DNA from: Mucilaginibacter sp. OK268
GTDB taxonomy: Bacteria > Bacteroidota > Bacteroidia > Sphingobacteriales > Sphingobacteriaceae
Assembly: GCF_900103125.1 (NCBI RefSeq)
Contig: NZ_FNJV01000007.1
Location: 124,001 to 188,000, forward strand
Direction: 5' to 3'
Length of the DNA stretch: 64,000 nucleotides
This document shows, one piece after another, positions 1-7,517 of this stretch (positions are counted from its first letter, which is position 1; each line of letters opens with the position of its first letter). Both the position numbers and the translations under genes were made by a program. The notes beneath the pieces were generated by a model. The model was not told the DNA's origin, searched no databases, and saw only the letters and a program-made list of their open reading frames with translations.

Positions 1-531
1 TTGGATATGCTGGATATCGGCGGACCTGGTATGATGCTGGCTTACGCTTTAGGCAGGGTAGGCTGCCAGATGTCGGGTGATGGGGATTGGGGGATAACCA
101 ATACCGCGCCAAAACCGGGCTGGTTAAGTTGGGCACCAGATTGGATGTGGGCCTTTAAATTCCCGCACAATGTGAACGACGAAGGTGTTGCCATTCCGGG
201 TTGTATCGGCAAGTTTTGCCATGAGCTGCAGTATCCGGTTTACCCCACATCGTTTTATGAAGTGCTTGTTTGTTTACTGCTGTTCTGGCTTTTATGGAGC
301 ATCCGCGATGGGATAAAACCAGCTGGTGTAATGTTTGGCATCTACATGATATTGGCAGGCGTAGAACGCTTTTTTATAGAATTGATACGCGTAAACACTA
401 AATATCATGTTGCTGGCATCAGCTTTACCCAGGCCGAATTTATTTCGTTGCTGATGGTTATTGGCGGGGCTGTTTTAATTGCGAATGGGTTAAATAAGGA
501 TAAAAAATCAGCAGTTTTAAAGCATGGCTAA
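1..531 (+). CDS. lgt: Prolipoprotein diacylglyceryl transferase, 3' part
   Basis: C-terminal 176 residues of Lgt, the inner-membrane enzyme that moves diacylglycerol from phosphatidylglycerol to the lipobox cysteine of prolipoproteins. The family signature is visible near the start as GRVGCQMSGDGDWG. Hydrophobic segments follow (around VLVCLLLFWLLW, GVMFGIYMILAG and FISLLMVIGGAVLI), with the conserved ERFFIELIR before the last one. The N-terminal half lies before the window, so the true start is not visible. The TAA stop overlaps the next ATG by eight bases, which suggests co-transcription with the GtrA-like gene. Many proteins encoded here (SusD, MFP) are lipoproteins and would be substrates. 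Confidence 0.9.
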   Translation: MDMLDIGGPGMMLAYALGRVGCQMSGDGDWGITNTAPKPGWLSWAPDWMWAFKFPHNVNDEGVAIPGCIGKFCHELQYPVYPTSFYEVLVCLLLFWLLWSIRDGIKPAGVMFGIYMILAGVERFFIELIRVNTKYHVAGISFTQAEFISLLMVIGGAVLIANGLNKDKKSAVLKHG

Positions 532-997
532 TACTAAGCAAGCCAACAAATTATTGGATAACCAGGTATTCAGATTTGTGATTTCTGCAGGGGCAGGTTT
601 TTTAGTTGATGTTTCTGCCTTTTACTTGTTTTATCATAACTTATTAGTACGACATACCTACCAGATATTCTCGTTAACGGTTCGTAATTCTACCTTATCC
701 CTGGCACTATCATTTTTTATGGGTGTGATCGTGAATTTCCTGATCACCCGCTATATGGTTTTTACGGAGTCAAAACTATCAGCCTATAAGCAGTTTGTTC
801 GCTTTGCATCCGTAGCCTGTCTTGGTTTTTTCGCGAATTTAGCAGTGATAAAAATATTGATACAAGATTTTGGGATATACCCACCGGTGGCCCGGATAGG
901 GGCCGCGTTAAGCTTGTTCTTTGCAAGCTTTTTTGTACATAAAGCATTTTCATTCAGCTTATCATTACGCAAACATGCAACTCAAAAACATAACTGA
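524..997 (+). CDS. GtrA-like family membrane protein
   Basis: A 157-residue protein with four predicted membrane helices (about residues 15-35, 55-80, 92-112 and 120-142), the layout of the GtrA/DPMS1-like family. Members help move or use polyprenyl-linked sugars, for example in O-antigen glucosylation or wall glycan assembly. It begins inside the lgt stop region (8-base overlap) and its end overlaps the next gene by 23 bases, so lgt, this gene and the monophosphatase look like one transcript. No glycosyltransferase lies beside it, so the substrate cannot be inferred. The assignment rests on topology and general resemblance. Confidence 0.75.
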   Translation: MANTKQANKLLDNQVFRFVISAGAGFLVDVSAFYLFYHNLLVRHTYQIFSLTVRNSTLSLALSFFMGVIVNFLITRYMVFTESKLSAYKQFVRFASVACLGFFANLAVIKILIQDFGIYPPVARIGAALSLFFASFFVHKAFSFSLSLRKHATQKHN

Positions 998-1766
998 ACA
1001 GGTAATTGAAGTTTCAAAACAAGCCGGCGATTTTATAAGACAGGAGCGTAAAACCTTCAACGCCGATAAAATTGAATACAAAGGTTTGAACGATCTGGTA
1101 TCGTATGTAGATAAAACCGCCGAGAAACTGATCGTGGAAGGTTTACGCAAGATACTCCCCGAAGCGGGTTTTATCACCGAAGAAAAAACCACCACCACTG
1201 TTGGCGAAAGATATAATTGGATCATTGACCCCTTGGATGGTACCACCAACTTTATACATGGCATCCCTTCATTTTCGGTAAGTATAGCACTTAAAGAATA
1301 TGATGAACTGGTTGCCGGTGTAGTATATGAGGTGAATCTGGACGAATGCTTTTATGCCTGGAAAGGAGCCCCTGCGTATCTTAATGGTAACGAGATCAGG
1401 GTGAGTAATAACCAAACTGTGGCCAATAGCTTATTAGCGACAGGGTTCCCATATTACGACTTCGGAAAGCAGGATGCCTATATTGCCTTGTTTGCCGACT
1501 TGATGAAGAATTGCCATGGTCTCAGGCGTTTGGGCTCGGCTGCAGTCGACCTGGTTTATACAGCTTGCGGCAGGTTCGATGCCTTTTATGAGTATAATTT
1601 AAACTCCTGGGATGTAGCTGCCGGTATAGTTATCGTGAGGCAGGCCGGGGGCGAGGTAGTCACCTTTAACGGTGGTAGCGATGTGCTGGAAGCCAGAGAG
1701 GTAGTGGCAACCAACGGAAAAATAACTGCTGAACTGGTACAGTATATTCAGAAATATTTTAAATAG
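975..1766 (+). CDS. suhB: Inositol-1-monophosphatase family protein
   Basis: A 263-residue Mg2+-dependent phosphatase of the IMPase/SuhB/CysQ superfamily. Visible metal-site motifs are the Glu pair in FITEEKT, then IIDPLDGTTNFIHG, and the C-terminal WDVAAGIVIVRQAGG, all in the family's usual order and spacing. The ATG at 975 is preferred over an in-frame upstream start at 921 because the added residues would lie inside the GtrA gene and have no family counterpart. Substrate is probably myo-inositol-1-phosphate or a related sugar phosphate; the sequence does not separate this from CysQ-like 3'-phosphoadenosine phosphatases. Confidence 0.88.
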   Translation: MQLKNITEQVIEVSKQAGDFIRQERKTFNADKIEYKGLNDLVSYVDKTAEKLIVEGLRKILPEAGFITEEKTTTTVGERYNWIIDPLDGTTNFIHGIPSFSVSIALKEYDELVAGVVYEVNLDECFYAWKGAPAYLNGNEIRVSNNQTVANSLLATGFPYYDFGKQDAYIALFADLMKNCHGLRRLGSAAVDLVYTACGRFDAFYEYNLNSWDVAAGIVIVRQAGGEVVTFNGGSDVLEAREVVATNGKITAELVQYIQKYFK

Positions 1767-1771
1767 ATCTA

Positions 1772-1906
1772 CACTAATTTCACGAATTTATTCGAATTAC
1801 ACTAAATAAAAATGGCACTTATCTAATCGAATATCCATTAGTCTGATTAGATTAAATAAGTGCCATTCGGTAACTAATAAATTCGTGTAATTCGAATCAA
1901 TTAGTG
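1772..1906. repeat. Complex intergenic palindrome between convergent genes
   Basis: An inner perfect 12-bp inverted repeat (AATGGCACTTAT at 1811-1822, ATAAGTGCCATT at 1856-1867) extends imperfectly through CTAATC/GATTAG. It is flanked by outer arms that share CACTAATT and ATTCGAATTACAC blocks. The element fills the gap between the convergent monophosphatase and nfu genes, so its RNA could act as a bidirectional terminator. Block-wise similarity of the outer arms suggests a dispersed repeat. Confidence 0.7.
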
Positions 1907-1921
1907 AGGTCCGTGTCAATA

Positions 1922-2473
1922 TTATAAGGCTTCTGATACCACTTCGGTAACTTCAGGAACCATACGTTTCAACAGGTTTTCGATACCGGCTTTAAGGGTA
2001 ACGGTTGATGATGGGCAACCGCTGCATGAACCACGTAGTTCAACAGTAACTACACCTTCGTTAAATGAACGGTATGAAATAGCGCCGCCATCCTGCTCCA
2101 CAGCCGGACGAACGTAATCGTGTAATATCTGTTGTATTTTTACTTCGGTTTCAGAACCTTCAAAGTTTCCCGCTTCTGTTTCTTCTTCTAATTGTATTTT
2201 GAGCTCAGATTCAACAGCACCTTTTACAAACTCTTTCATAATAGGTTCTACATCGTCCCATTCGCTACCTTCAGTTTTGGTGATGGTAACAAAATTACTG
2301 GCGAAGAAAACGCCGTTAACAAAAGAGAATTTATAAAGCTCCTTAGCGAAAGGAGATTTTTCAGCGCTTTCTTTTGTAGCGTAATCGGCACTGCCATTAA
2401 TAAGCAACTTGTTCACAATGAACTTCATTGTTGCCGGATTTGGCGTTGATTCTGTATATACGTTGATATTCAT
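1922..2473 (-). CDS. Nfu-type Fe-S cluster scaffold (NifU C-terminal domain)
   Basis: A 183-residue protein with the Nfu layout: an N-terminal Nfu_N domain (residues 1-90, starting MNINVYTESTPNPATMKF) and a C-terminal NifU-like domain (about 110-183) with the CSGC motif (C150, C153) that binds the bridging [4Fe-4S] cluster. Nfu proteins carry clusters from the SUF scaffold to target enzymes in the cytoplasm. The start is the only plausible Met and matches the family N-terminus. An acidic linker near residues 95-110 separates the domains. Confidence 0.9.
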   Translation of the reverse strand: MNINVYTESTPNPATMKFIVNKLLINGSADYATKESAEKSPFAKELYKFSFVNGVFFASNFVTITKTEGSEWDDVEPIMKEFVKGAVESELKIQLEEETEAGNFEGSETEVKIQQILHDYVRPAVEQDGGAISYRSFNEGVVTVELRGSCSGCPSSTVTLKAGIENLLKRMVPEVTEVVSEAL

Positions 2474-2577
2474 TTTAGCTTTCTGATTAAATCTTGAATT
2501 AACAAATTTAGGTAGCTTTTTTGTTTAAAGTTAGCTATTAATTAGTTATGACATGCAGATGATAGATGACTTTATAA

Positions 2578-2703
2578 TGTGCAGATGTGCAAATTTCAAA
2601 TGTGTAGATGATAAATCCATAAATTTAAAGTCAAACATCTAATTAATGTGTTTCGCATTTGCACATCTGCACATCTGAAATCGGCACATCTGAAATCAGC
2701 ACA
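2578..2703. repeat. Inverted and tandem CACATCTG-type repeats
   Basis: A perfect 17-bp inverted repeat (2578-2594 against 2657-2673, starting TGTGCAGATG) encloses 62 bases. The right arm runs into direct repeats: CACATCTG at 2662, then two 15-bp units CACATCTGAAATCRG at 2670-2684 and 2685-2699, and a partial unit at 2700 that reaches the purB stop codon. A related GATGTGCAGATGAT fragment lies just upstream of purB near 4085. Confidence 0.75.
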
Positions 2704-4050
2704 TTAAATACCTGTATAGTTTGCTGGTGTTATCTGTTTTAGCTCCTGTTTAATAGCGTCGCTTATATTTAATGTATCAACAAAGGCTGCTATTGTTTGC
2801 GCGTTTATTTGCTGATTAGTTCTGGTCAGGTCTTTTAATGCCTCGTATGGGTTAGGGTATCCTTCGCGCCTTAGTATGGTTTGTATGGCCTCTGCAACAA
2901 CCGGCCAGTTAGCTTCCAGATCAGCGTTAATAGCATCCTGGTTTAAAAGTAGCTTGCCTAAACCTTTTATGGTTGATTTGATAGCGATAAGCGTGTGAGC
3001 CACCGGGACACCGATATTTCGTAAAACGGTTGAATCGGTCAGATCGCGCTGTAACCTGGAAACCGGAAGCTTGGCTGCCAAATGCTCAAATAAAGCATTA
3101 GCAATGCCCAGGTTACCTTCGGAATTTTCAAAATCTATCGGGTTAACCTTATGTGGCATGGCTGAAGAACCAACCTCGCCAGCTTTTATTTTTTGTTTAA
3201 AATAGTTCATGGATATATAGGTCCACATATCGCGGTCCAGGTCCATGATAATGTTATTGATCCTTTTCAAGGCATCGCAATGGGCCGCAAAATTGTCATA
3301 ATGCTCTATCTGCGTGGTAAATTGCGAGCGTTTAAGGCCTAATATATCGTTAACAAAATGGTTACCAAAAGCTTTCCAATCATTTTTAGGATATGCTATA
3401 TGGTGTGCATTGAAATTACCCGTTGCGCCGCCAAACTTAGCTGAATAGGGCACTGCTGCCAATAATTCAAGCTGAGCCTCTAAACGCTCTACAAAAACCT
3501 GGATCTCCTTACCCAAACGGGTTGGCGAAGCAGGCTGACCATGGGTATGAGCCAGCATCGGTACCTGATCCCAATCACGCGCATAATTTTTTAAAGTATT
3601 AACCAGTTCATTTATAGCAGGATAATAGGTGTTGTTTACAGCCAGTTTAAAGGTATATGGTATGGCGGTATTGTTAATATCCTGGGAGGTAAGACCAAAA
3701 TGTATGAACTCCTTGAATGGCTCAAGCCCTCCTAATTTGTCAAATTCTTTTTTTATAAAATACTCAACCGCTTTTACATCATGATTGGTAGTTTTTTCGA
3801 TCTCTTTGATGCTTTGGGCATCGGCCTCACTGAAGTTTTTATAAATGTCGCGTAACTTTTCAGACACAGCAGCATCAAAATGCTGTAATTGAGGCAGGGA
3901 ACTTTCTGTTAAGGCAATAAAATACTCTATTTCAACAAATACACGGTATTTAATCAGGGCGTATTCGGAAAAGTAATTGGCAAGTTCAGCGGTGGTATTA
4001 CGGTAACGGCCATCAATTGGCGAAATTGCTGAAAGCGGAGTAAGCGTCAT
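2704..4050 (-). CDS. purB: Adenylosuccinate lyase
   Basis: A 448-residue fumarase/aspartase-superfamily lyase that catalyses two purine steps: SAICAR to AICAR plus fumarate, and adenylosuccinate to AMP plus fumarate. The superfamily signature is clear as SSAMPHKVNPIDFENSEGN, and the N-terminus LSAISPIDGRYRN is that of the E. coli-type PurB. HGQPASPTR supplies the general-acid His region. The start at 4050 (MTLTPLSAIS) is chosen because an in-frame start 22 codons upstream adds a hydrophobic stretch with no family match. It stands alone, and its stop lies in a repeat tract. Confidence 0.93.
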   Translation of the reverse strand: MTLTPLSAISPIDGRYRNTTAELANYFSEYALIKYRVFVEIEYFIALTESSLPQLQHFDAAVSEKLRDIYKNFSEADAQSIKEIEKTTNHDVKAVEYFIKKEFDKLGGLEPFKEFIHFGLTSQDINNTAIPYTFKLAVNNTYYPAINELVNTLKNYARDWDQVPMLAHTHGQPASPTRLGKEIQVFVERLEAQLELLAAVPYSAKFGGATGNFNAHHIAYPKNDWKAFGNHFVNDILGLKRSQFTTQIEHYDNFAAHCDALKRINNIIMDLDRDMWTYISMNYFKQKIKAGEVGSSAMPHKVNPIDFENSEGNLGIANALFEHLAAKLPVSRLQRDLTDSTVLRNIGVPVAHTLIAIKSTIKGLGKLLLNQDAINADLEANWPVVAEAIQTILRREGYPNPYEALKDLTRTNQQINAQTIAAFVDTLNISDAIKQELKQITPANYTGI

Positions 4051-4162
4051 GTTCTTTATAAATTTTGGCAAAGGTAAGAAAATTGATGTGCAGATGATCA
4101 ATAAGCAAGGGCGCAAATCAGAAACTATAAAATATTTGTGATCTGTTGTCCTGTTTTGGAAT

Positions 4163-4198
4163 TGTCATTTGTTATATAAGTATTAAAAACAAATGACA
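4163..4198. promoter_or_regulatory. 11-bp inverted repeat between purB and tetR
   Basis: TGTCATTTGTT (4163-4173) and AACAAATGACA (4188-4198) form a perfect inverted repeat with a 14-base spacer in the divergent purB/TetR intergenic region. It may be an operator or a hairpin in a purB-proximal transcript. The TGTCA half-site recurs at 4919-4934 before the efflux operon. Confidence 0.45.
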
Positions 4199-4247
4199 TG
4201 AGATCAGCATATTAAAAACGCTTTGTCAGGTAATTGTATTTTCTAAT

Positions 4248-4284
4248 GGAAACTTTGAAATCAAAAAATGTTTCCTTAGTTTTG
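4248..4284 (+). promoter_or_regulatory. Bacteroidota promoter with internal inverted repeat, tetR efflux regulator
   Basis: A -33 TTTG (4254-4257) and a -7 TAGTTTTG (4277-4284) are separated by exactly 19 bases, matching the Bacteroidota primary sigma consensus TTTG-N19-TAnnTTTG. An inverted repeat GGAAAC (4248-4253) / GTTTCC (4270-4275) sits in the spacer and over the -33 box, a natural position for an autorepressor site. The leader before ATG 4298 would be very short. Confidence 0.6.
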
Positions 4285-4297
4285 ACCCGGAAAGTCA

Positions 4298-4909
4298 ATG
4301 AGTCAAATAGAGAGAATATTACGCGGAAGCCTGGAATTATTTTTAAGGGCTGGGATCAAGAGCATTACAATGGATGATATAGCCAGGCATATTGGCATGT
4401 CAAAGAAAACCATATACCAGTTTTTTAAAGACAAAAATGAATTGGTTACAGCGGTGCTCAAAGGGCGGTTGAAAGAAGATGAGGATCAAATAAATGATAT
4501 CATCGGTAAATCAAACGATGTAATAGAAGCGATGATCAATATGATGAAATGCTCCGAGGAAATATTTGCGGAGATGAACCCTACTGCGGTGCATGATATG
4601 CAAAAGTATCATCCGGAGGCCTGGGCCGAATTTCAAAAGTTTAAAGCAGAAGTATTGATCAGCACCATGGAAGAACTTTTAACAGAGGGAATGAAGCAGG
4701 GTTACATCCGTCAGGATATTGATGTGAAAATAATGGCAAGGATGCGGGTGAGCCAGATAGAGTTGGGCTTCAATACCGAGATTTTTCCAATTGGAGAGTT
4801 TAATACCTGGAAGGTACAGGTACAGTTCGAGGAGCATTTTAATTATGGTGTGTGTACCCTTAAGGGGTACAAGCTTTTAAACCAATATAAAAATATACAC
4901 GAAGAATAA
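4298..4909 (+). CDS. TetR/AcrR family regulator of the adjacent efflux genes
   Basis: A 203-residue repressor-type protein. The N-terminal helix-turn-helix is plain (ITMDDIARHIGMSKKTIYQFFKDKNEL, about residues 23-49, split here by family convention into recognition helix SKKTIYQFF). The C-terminal ligand domain is variable and shows no recognisable ligand signature. It directly precedes, on the same strand, TolC-, MFP- and RND-type genes, a standard layout in Bacteroidota, so it probably represses that pump. A consensus promoter with an inverted repeat lies just upstream, suggesting autoregulation. Confidence 0.88.
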   Translation: MSQIERILRGSLELFLRAGIKSITMDDIARHIGMSKKTIYQFFKDKNELVTAVLKGRLKEDEDQINDIIGKSNDVIEAMINMMKCSEEIFAEMNPTAVHDMQKYHPEAWAEFQKFKAEVLISTMEELLTEGMKQGYIRQDIDVKIMARMRVSQIELGFNTEIFPIGEFNTWKVQVQFEEHFNYGVCTLKGYKLLNQYKNIHEE

Positions 4910-4918
4910 AAATATTGC

Positions 4919-4934
4919 TGACATAAGGTTGTCA
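4919..4934. promoter_or_regulatory. Possible TetR operator before efflux operon
   Basis: TGACA-N6-TGTCA (4919-4923, 4930-4934) forms a short palindrome in the 93-base gap between tetR and the tolC-like gene. Its position suits control of the pump genes by the TetR protein, but the arms are only five bases. Confidence 0.35.
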
Positions 4935-5002
4935 TTAGCTGACGTGACCTTTGATTGGTAAAACATAAATAACAAAGTAATAACCCAACTATAGTATATA
5001 AA

Positions 5003-6352
5003 ATGAAATACTTACTTTTTACGGCAACTGTACTTTGCGCCATCGCCTTTAAAAGCTATGCGCAGGAAGCGCCACCTAATAACCAAACTTATAGTTTTAG
5101 CATTCAGGATTGTATCAATTACGCCTATGAACACCAGGATTCAGTTGTAAATGCAGGCCTTGATATCAAGAGTGCAGAATATAAGGTTAAAGAAACAAGA
5201 GGTATCGGGCTACCACAGATAAGCGGATCAGCCACTTTTCAGGATTATTTAAAAATTCCTACAACGTTGCTTCCCGGCGAAGTATTTGGCCAGCCCGCAG
5301 GTACTTTTATTCCTGTAAAGTTTGGGGTTAAGTATCAATCAAGTATTGGTGCAACAGCAGATCAGATACTTTTTGACGGGAGTTACCTGGTGGGTTTAAA
5401 AGCTTCCAGAACATATAAGGAGCTTTCTTTAAAAAACCTAACCCGTAATAAGATCCAAATTAGCGTAGCGGTTACCAAGGCTTACTATCAGATATTGGTT
5501 AGTAACGAACAATTAAGATTAACAGACGCTAACCTTAAGCAATTAAAGCAACAGTTTGATGAAACTACAGCTCAAAATAAGCAAGGAACGGTTGAAAAAA
5601 TAGATGTAGATCGTATTGCGGTTCAGTATAACAATTTAGTAACCACCCGCGAAAATACCATCCGGTCTCTTGCTTTGAATTATCAGGTTTTGAAATTTCA
5701 AATGGGAATGCCTATAGAGAACAGTCTTTCTTTAAAGGATAAACTGGAGGATATTAAGTTGGACGATACCGCTGACCTGGCGGCCGATACTTCATTTTAT
5801 CACAATCGCATTGAATACAGTTTATCGGAAACAGGTATTGCACTTAAAAAGCTCGATTTGAAGCGTCAGCAATCGCAATACTTACCAACGCTGAAAGCCA
5901 ATGCAAGCTATACCTCATCTTATCAGAATAACAGCTTTGGTAATTTGTACAAAATGAACTTTCCTTCAAGCTACGTTGGACTAACTTTAAACATCCCCAT
6001 ATTTAATGGATGGCAACGCTTAAACCAGGTAAGGCAATCAAAAATTGCAGTTTTAAAATCGCAGAATGATTTAGAGAATTCAAAAAACGGGCTGAAGCTG
6101 GAAGCTAATAAAGCTAATGTTGCCTATGTTAATGGGATACAAAGCCTTAATAATCAAAAAAGAAATAGGGAATTAGCCGAAGAAGTGTTGCGTGTTTCTA
6201 AAATAAAATATCAACAGGGAGTTGGCTCAAGCCTGGAGGTAACGCAAGCTCAAACATCTCTTGATGATGCAAATGATAAATATATACAGGGACTCTATGA
6301 TGCCTTAATAAGCAAAGTTGACCTGGACAAGGCATACGGCCGCATTAAATAA
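5003..6352 (+). CDS. TolC-type outer-membrane efflux protein
   Basis: A 449-residue outer-membrane channel subunit. A signal peptide (MKYLLFTATVLCAIAFKSYAQ) is followed by two OEP repeats (about residues 30-235 and 250-445) rich in coiled-coil helices, such as LTDANLKQLKQQFDET and KYQQGVGSSLEVTQAQTSL, the typical helix-barrel sequence of this family. It is first in a tolC-MFP-RND operon, which is the usual Bacteroidota order. With the next two genes it would form a tripartite pump spanning both membranes. Confidence 0.9.
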   Translation: MKYLLFTATVLCAIAFKSYAQEAPPNNQTYSFSIQDCINYAYEHQDSVVNAGLDIKSAEYKVKETRGIGLPQISGSATFQDYLKIPTTLLPGEVFGQPAGTFIPVKFGVKYQSSIGATADQILFDGSYLVGLKASRTYKELSLKNLTRNKIQISVAVTKAYYQILVSNEQLRLTDANLKQLKQQFDETTAQNKQGTVEKIDVDRIAVQYNNLVTTRENTIRSLALNYQVLKFQMGMPIENSLSLKDKLEDIKLDDTADLAADTSFYHNRIEYSLSETGIALKKLDLKRQQSQYLPTLKANASYTSSYQNNSFGNLYKMNFPSSYVGLTLNIPIFNGWQRLNQVRQSKIAVLKSQNDLENSKNGLKLEANKANVAYVNGIQSLNNQKRNRELAEEVLRVSKIKYQQGVGSSLEVTQAQTSLDDANDKYIQGLYDALISKVDLDKAYGRIK

Positions 6353-6389
6353 ACAATTACTAAACCTACTATACGATATAAAAAAAGAC

Positions 6390-7493
6390 ATGAAAAAACT
6401 ACTATACATACCGGCTTTCATTTTTTTGGCAGCTTGCTCTAATAAACCTAAGGACAAATCGGCTGAATTGGCCGACTTGAAAAAACAACAGGCCGATCTG
6501 AATTCAAAGATCATCAAATTGCAGGCCGAAGTTGGTTCAAAAGACTCATCTAAAACTACGGATGTAAGCACTATTGCTATAAAGCCAGCTCAGTTTACCA
6601 ATTATGTTCAGATACAAGGTAAAATCGATGCTCAGGATAACGTAACAGCGTACCCGCAGGCTTCGGCTGTTATTACCGGCATATATGTAAAAGTAGGGCA
6701 GCACGTCAGTAAAGGACAAACATTGGCCCAACTTGATGATAATGTGCTGAGACAAAATATAGCACAGAATGAAGCTCAGGTTAATTTAAACCAAACATTA
6801 TTCAATCGCCAAAAAAATCTTTGGGATCAAAAAATAGGTACCGAGGTGCAGTTTTTACAAGCGCAAACAACACTGCAAACAGCCAAAAAAGTTTTAGCCG
6901 GATTAAAACAACAAGCGAGCCAGTACCGCATTGTATCGCCTATTAGCGGAACTATTGATCAGATGGATCTTAAATTAGGTCAGGCGGCATCTCCGGGCCA
7001 AACAGGTATCCGTGTGGTGAACGCTGATGTTTTAAAAGTTAAAGCCGATGTGCCTGAATCTTATGCAGGCAGCGTAAATACAGGTAATGAAGTGAAAATA
7101 TTAGTACCAGATGCGCAGGATTCATTAATTACCAAAGTAACTTTTGCTGCAAAGGTTATTGACCCAACATCACGCAGTTTTGGTGTGGAAATAAAATTAC
7201 CTGTACGTAAAAGTTTGCGCCCAAACATGACGGCCATTATCCAGATAGCCAACTACTCCAAAGCTAACACCATTGTAGTGCCGATTAAAGCTATCCTGAA
7301 ATCAGAAAATGGTGATTATGTTTATCTGAATCAAAATGGTACCGCTAAAAAAGTGAACGTTAAATCGGGTACAACTTATGGCGGCAACACCGAAATATTG
7401 TCGGGATTAAAAAGTGGTGATGAGTTGGTTACTGAAGGAGCTACTGAAATTGAGGATGGTGATAAAATCAAGGTATTACAGTCTGCTAACTAA
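6390..7493 (+). CDS. RND efflux periplasmic adaptor (HlyD/MFP family)
   Basis: A 367-residue lipoprotein adaptor: lipobox LAAC at residues 13-16 of MKKLLYIPAFIFLAACSN, then a short coiled coil (about residues 27-50), a biotinyl-lipoyl-like domain (YPQASAVITGIYVKVGQHVSKGQTLAQLDD), an alpha-hairpin, the second lipoyl half (YRIVSPISGTID) and beta-barrel and membrane-proximal domains. It joins the inner-membrane transporter to the TolC channel. The ATG at 6390 is chosen because it gives the lipobox signal; an earlier in-frame start would precede it with 24 charged residues. It lies 37 bases after the TolC gene. Confidence 0.92.
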   Translation: MKKLLYIPAFIFLAACSNKPKDKSAELADLKKQQADLNSKIIKLQAEVGSKDSSKTTDVSTIAIKPAQFTNYVQIQGKIDAQDNVTAYPQASAVITGIYVKVGQHVSKGQTLAQLDDNVLRQNIAQNEAQVNLNQTLFNRQKNLWDQKIGTEVQFLQAQTTLQTAKKVLAGLKQQASQYRIVSPISGTIDQMDLKLGQAASPGQTGIRVVNADVLKVKADVPESYAGSVNTGNEVKILVPDAQDSLITKVTFAAKVIDPTSRSFGVEIKLPVRKSLRPNMTAIIQIANYSKANTIVVPIKAILKSENGDYVYLNQNGTAKKVNVKSGTTYGGNTEILSGLKSGDELVTEGATEIEDGDKIKVLQSAN

Positions 7494-7517
7494 TTATAAA
7501 AGTTTGATCTGTTGATT

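Noticed and set aside
2662..2703. Tandem 15-bp direct repeats considered as a CRISPR array
   Set aside because: Units are adjacent with no spacers, and there are no cas genes in the window.
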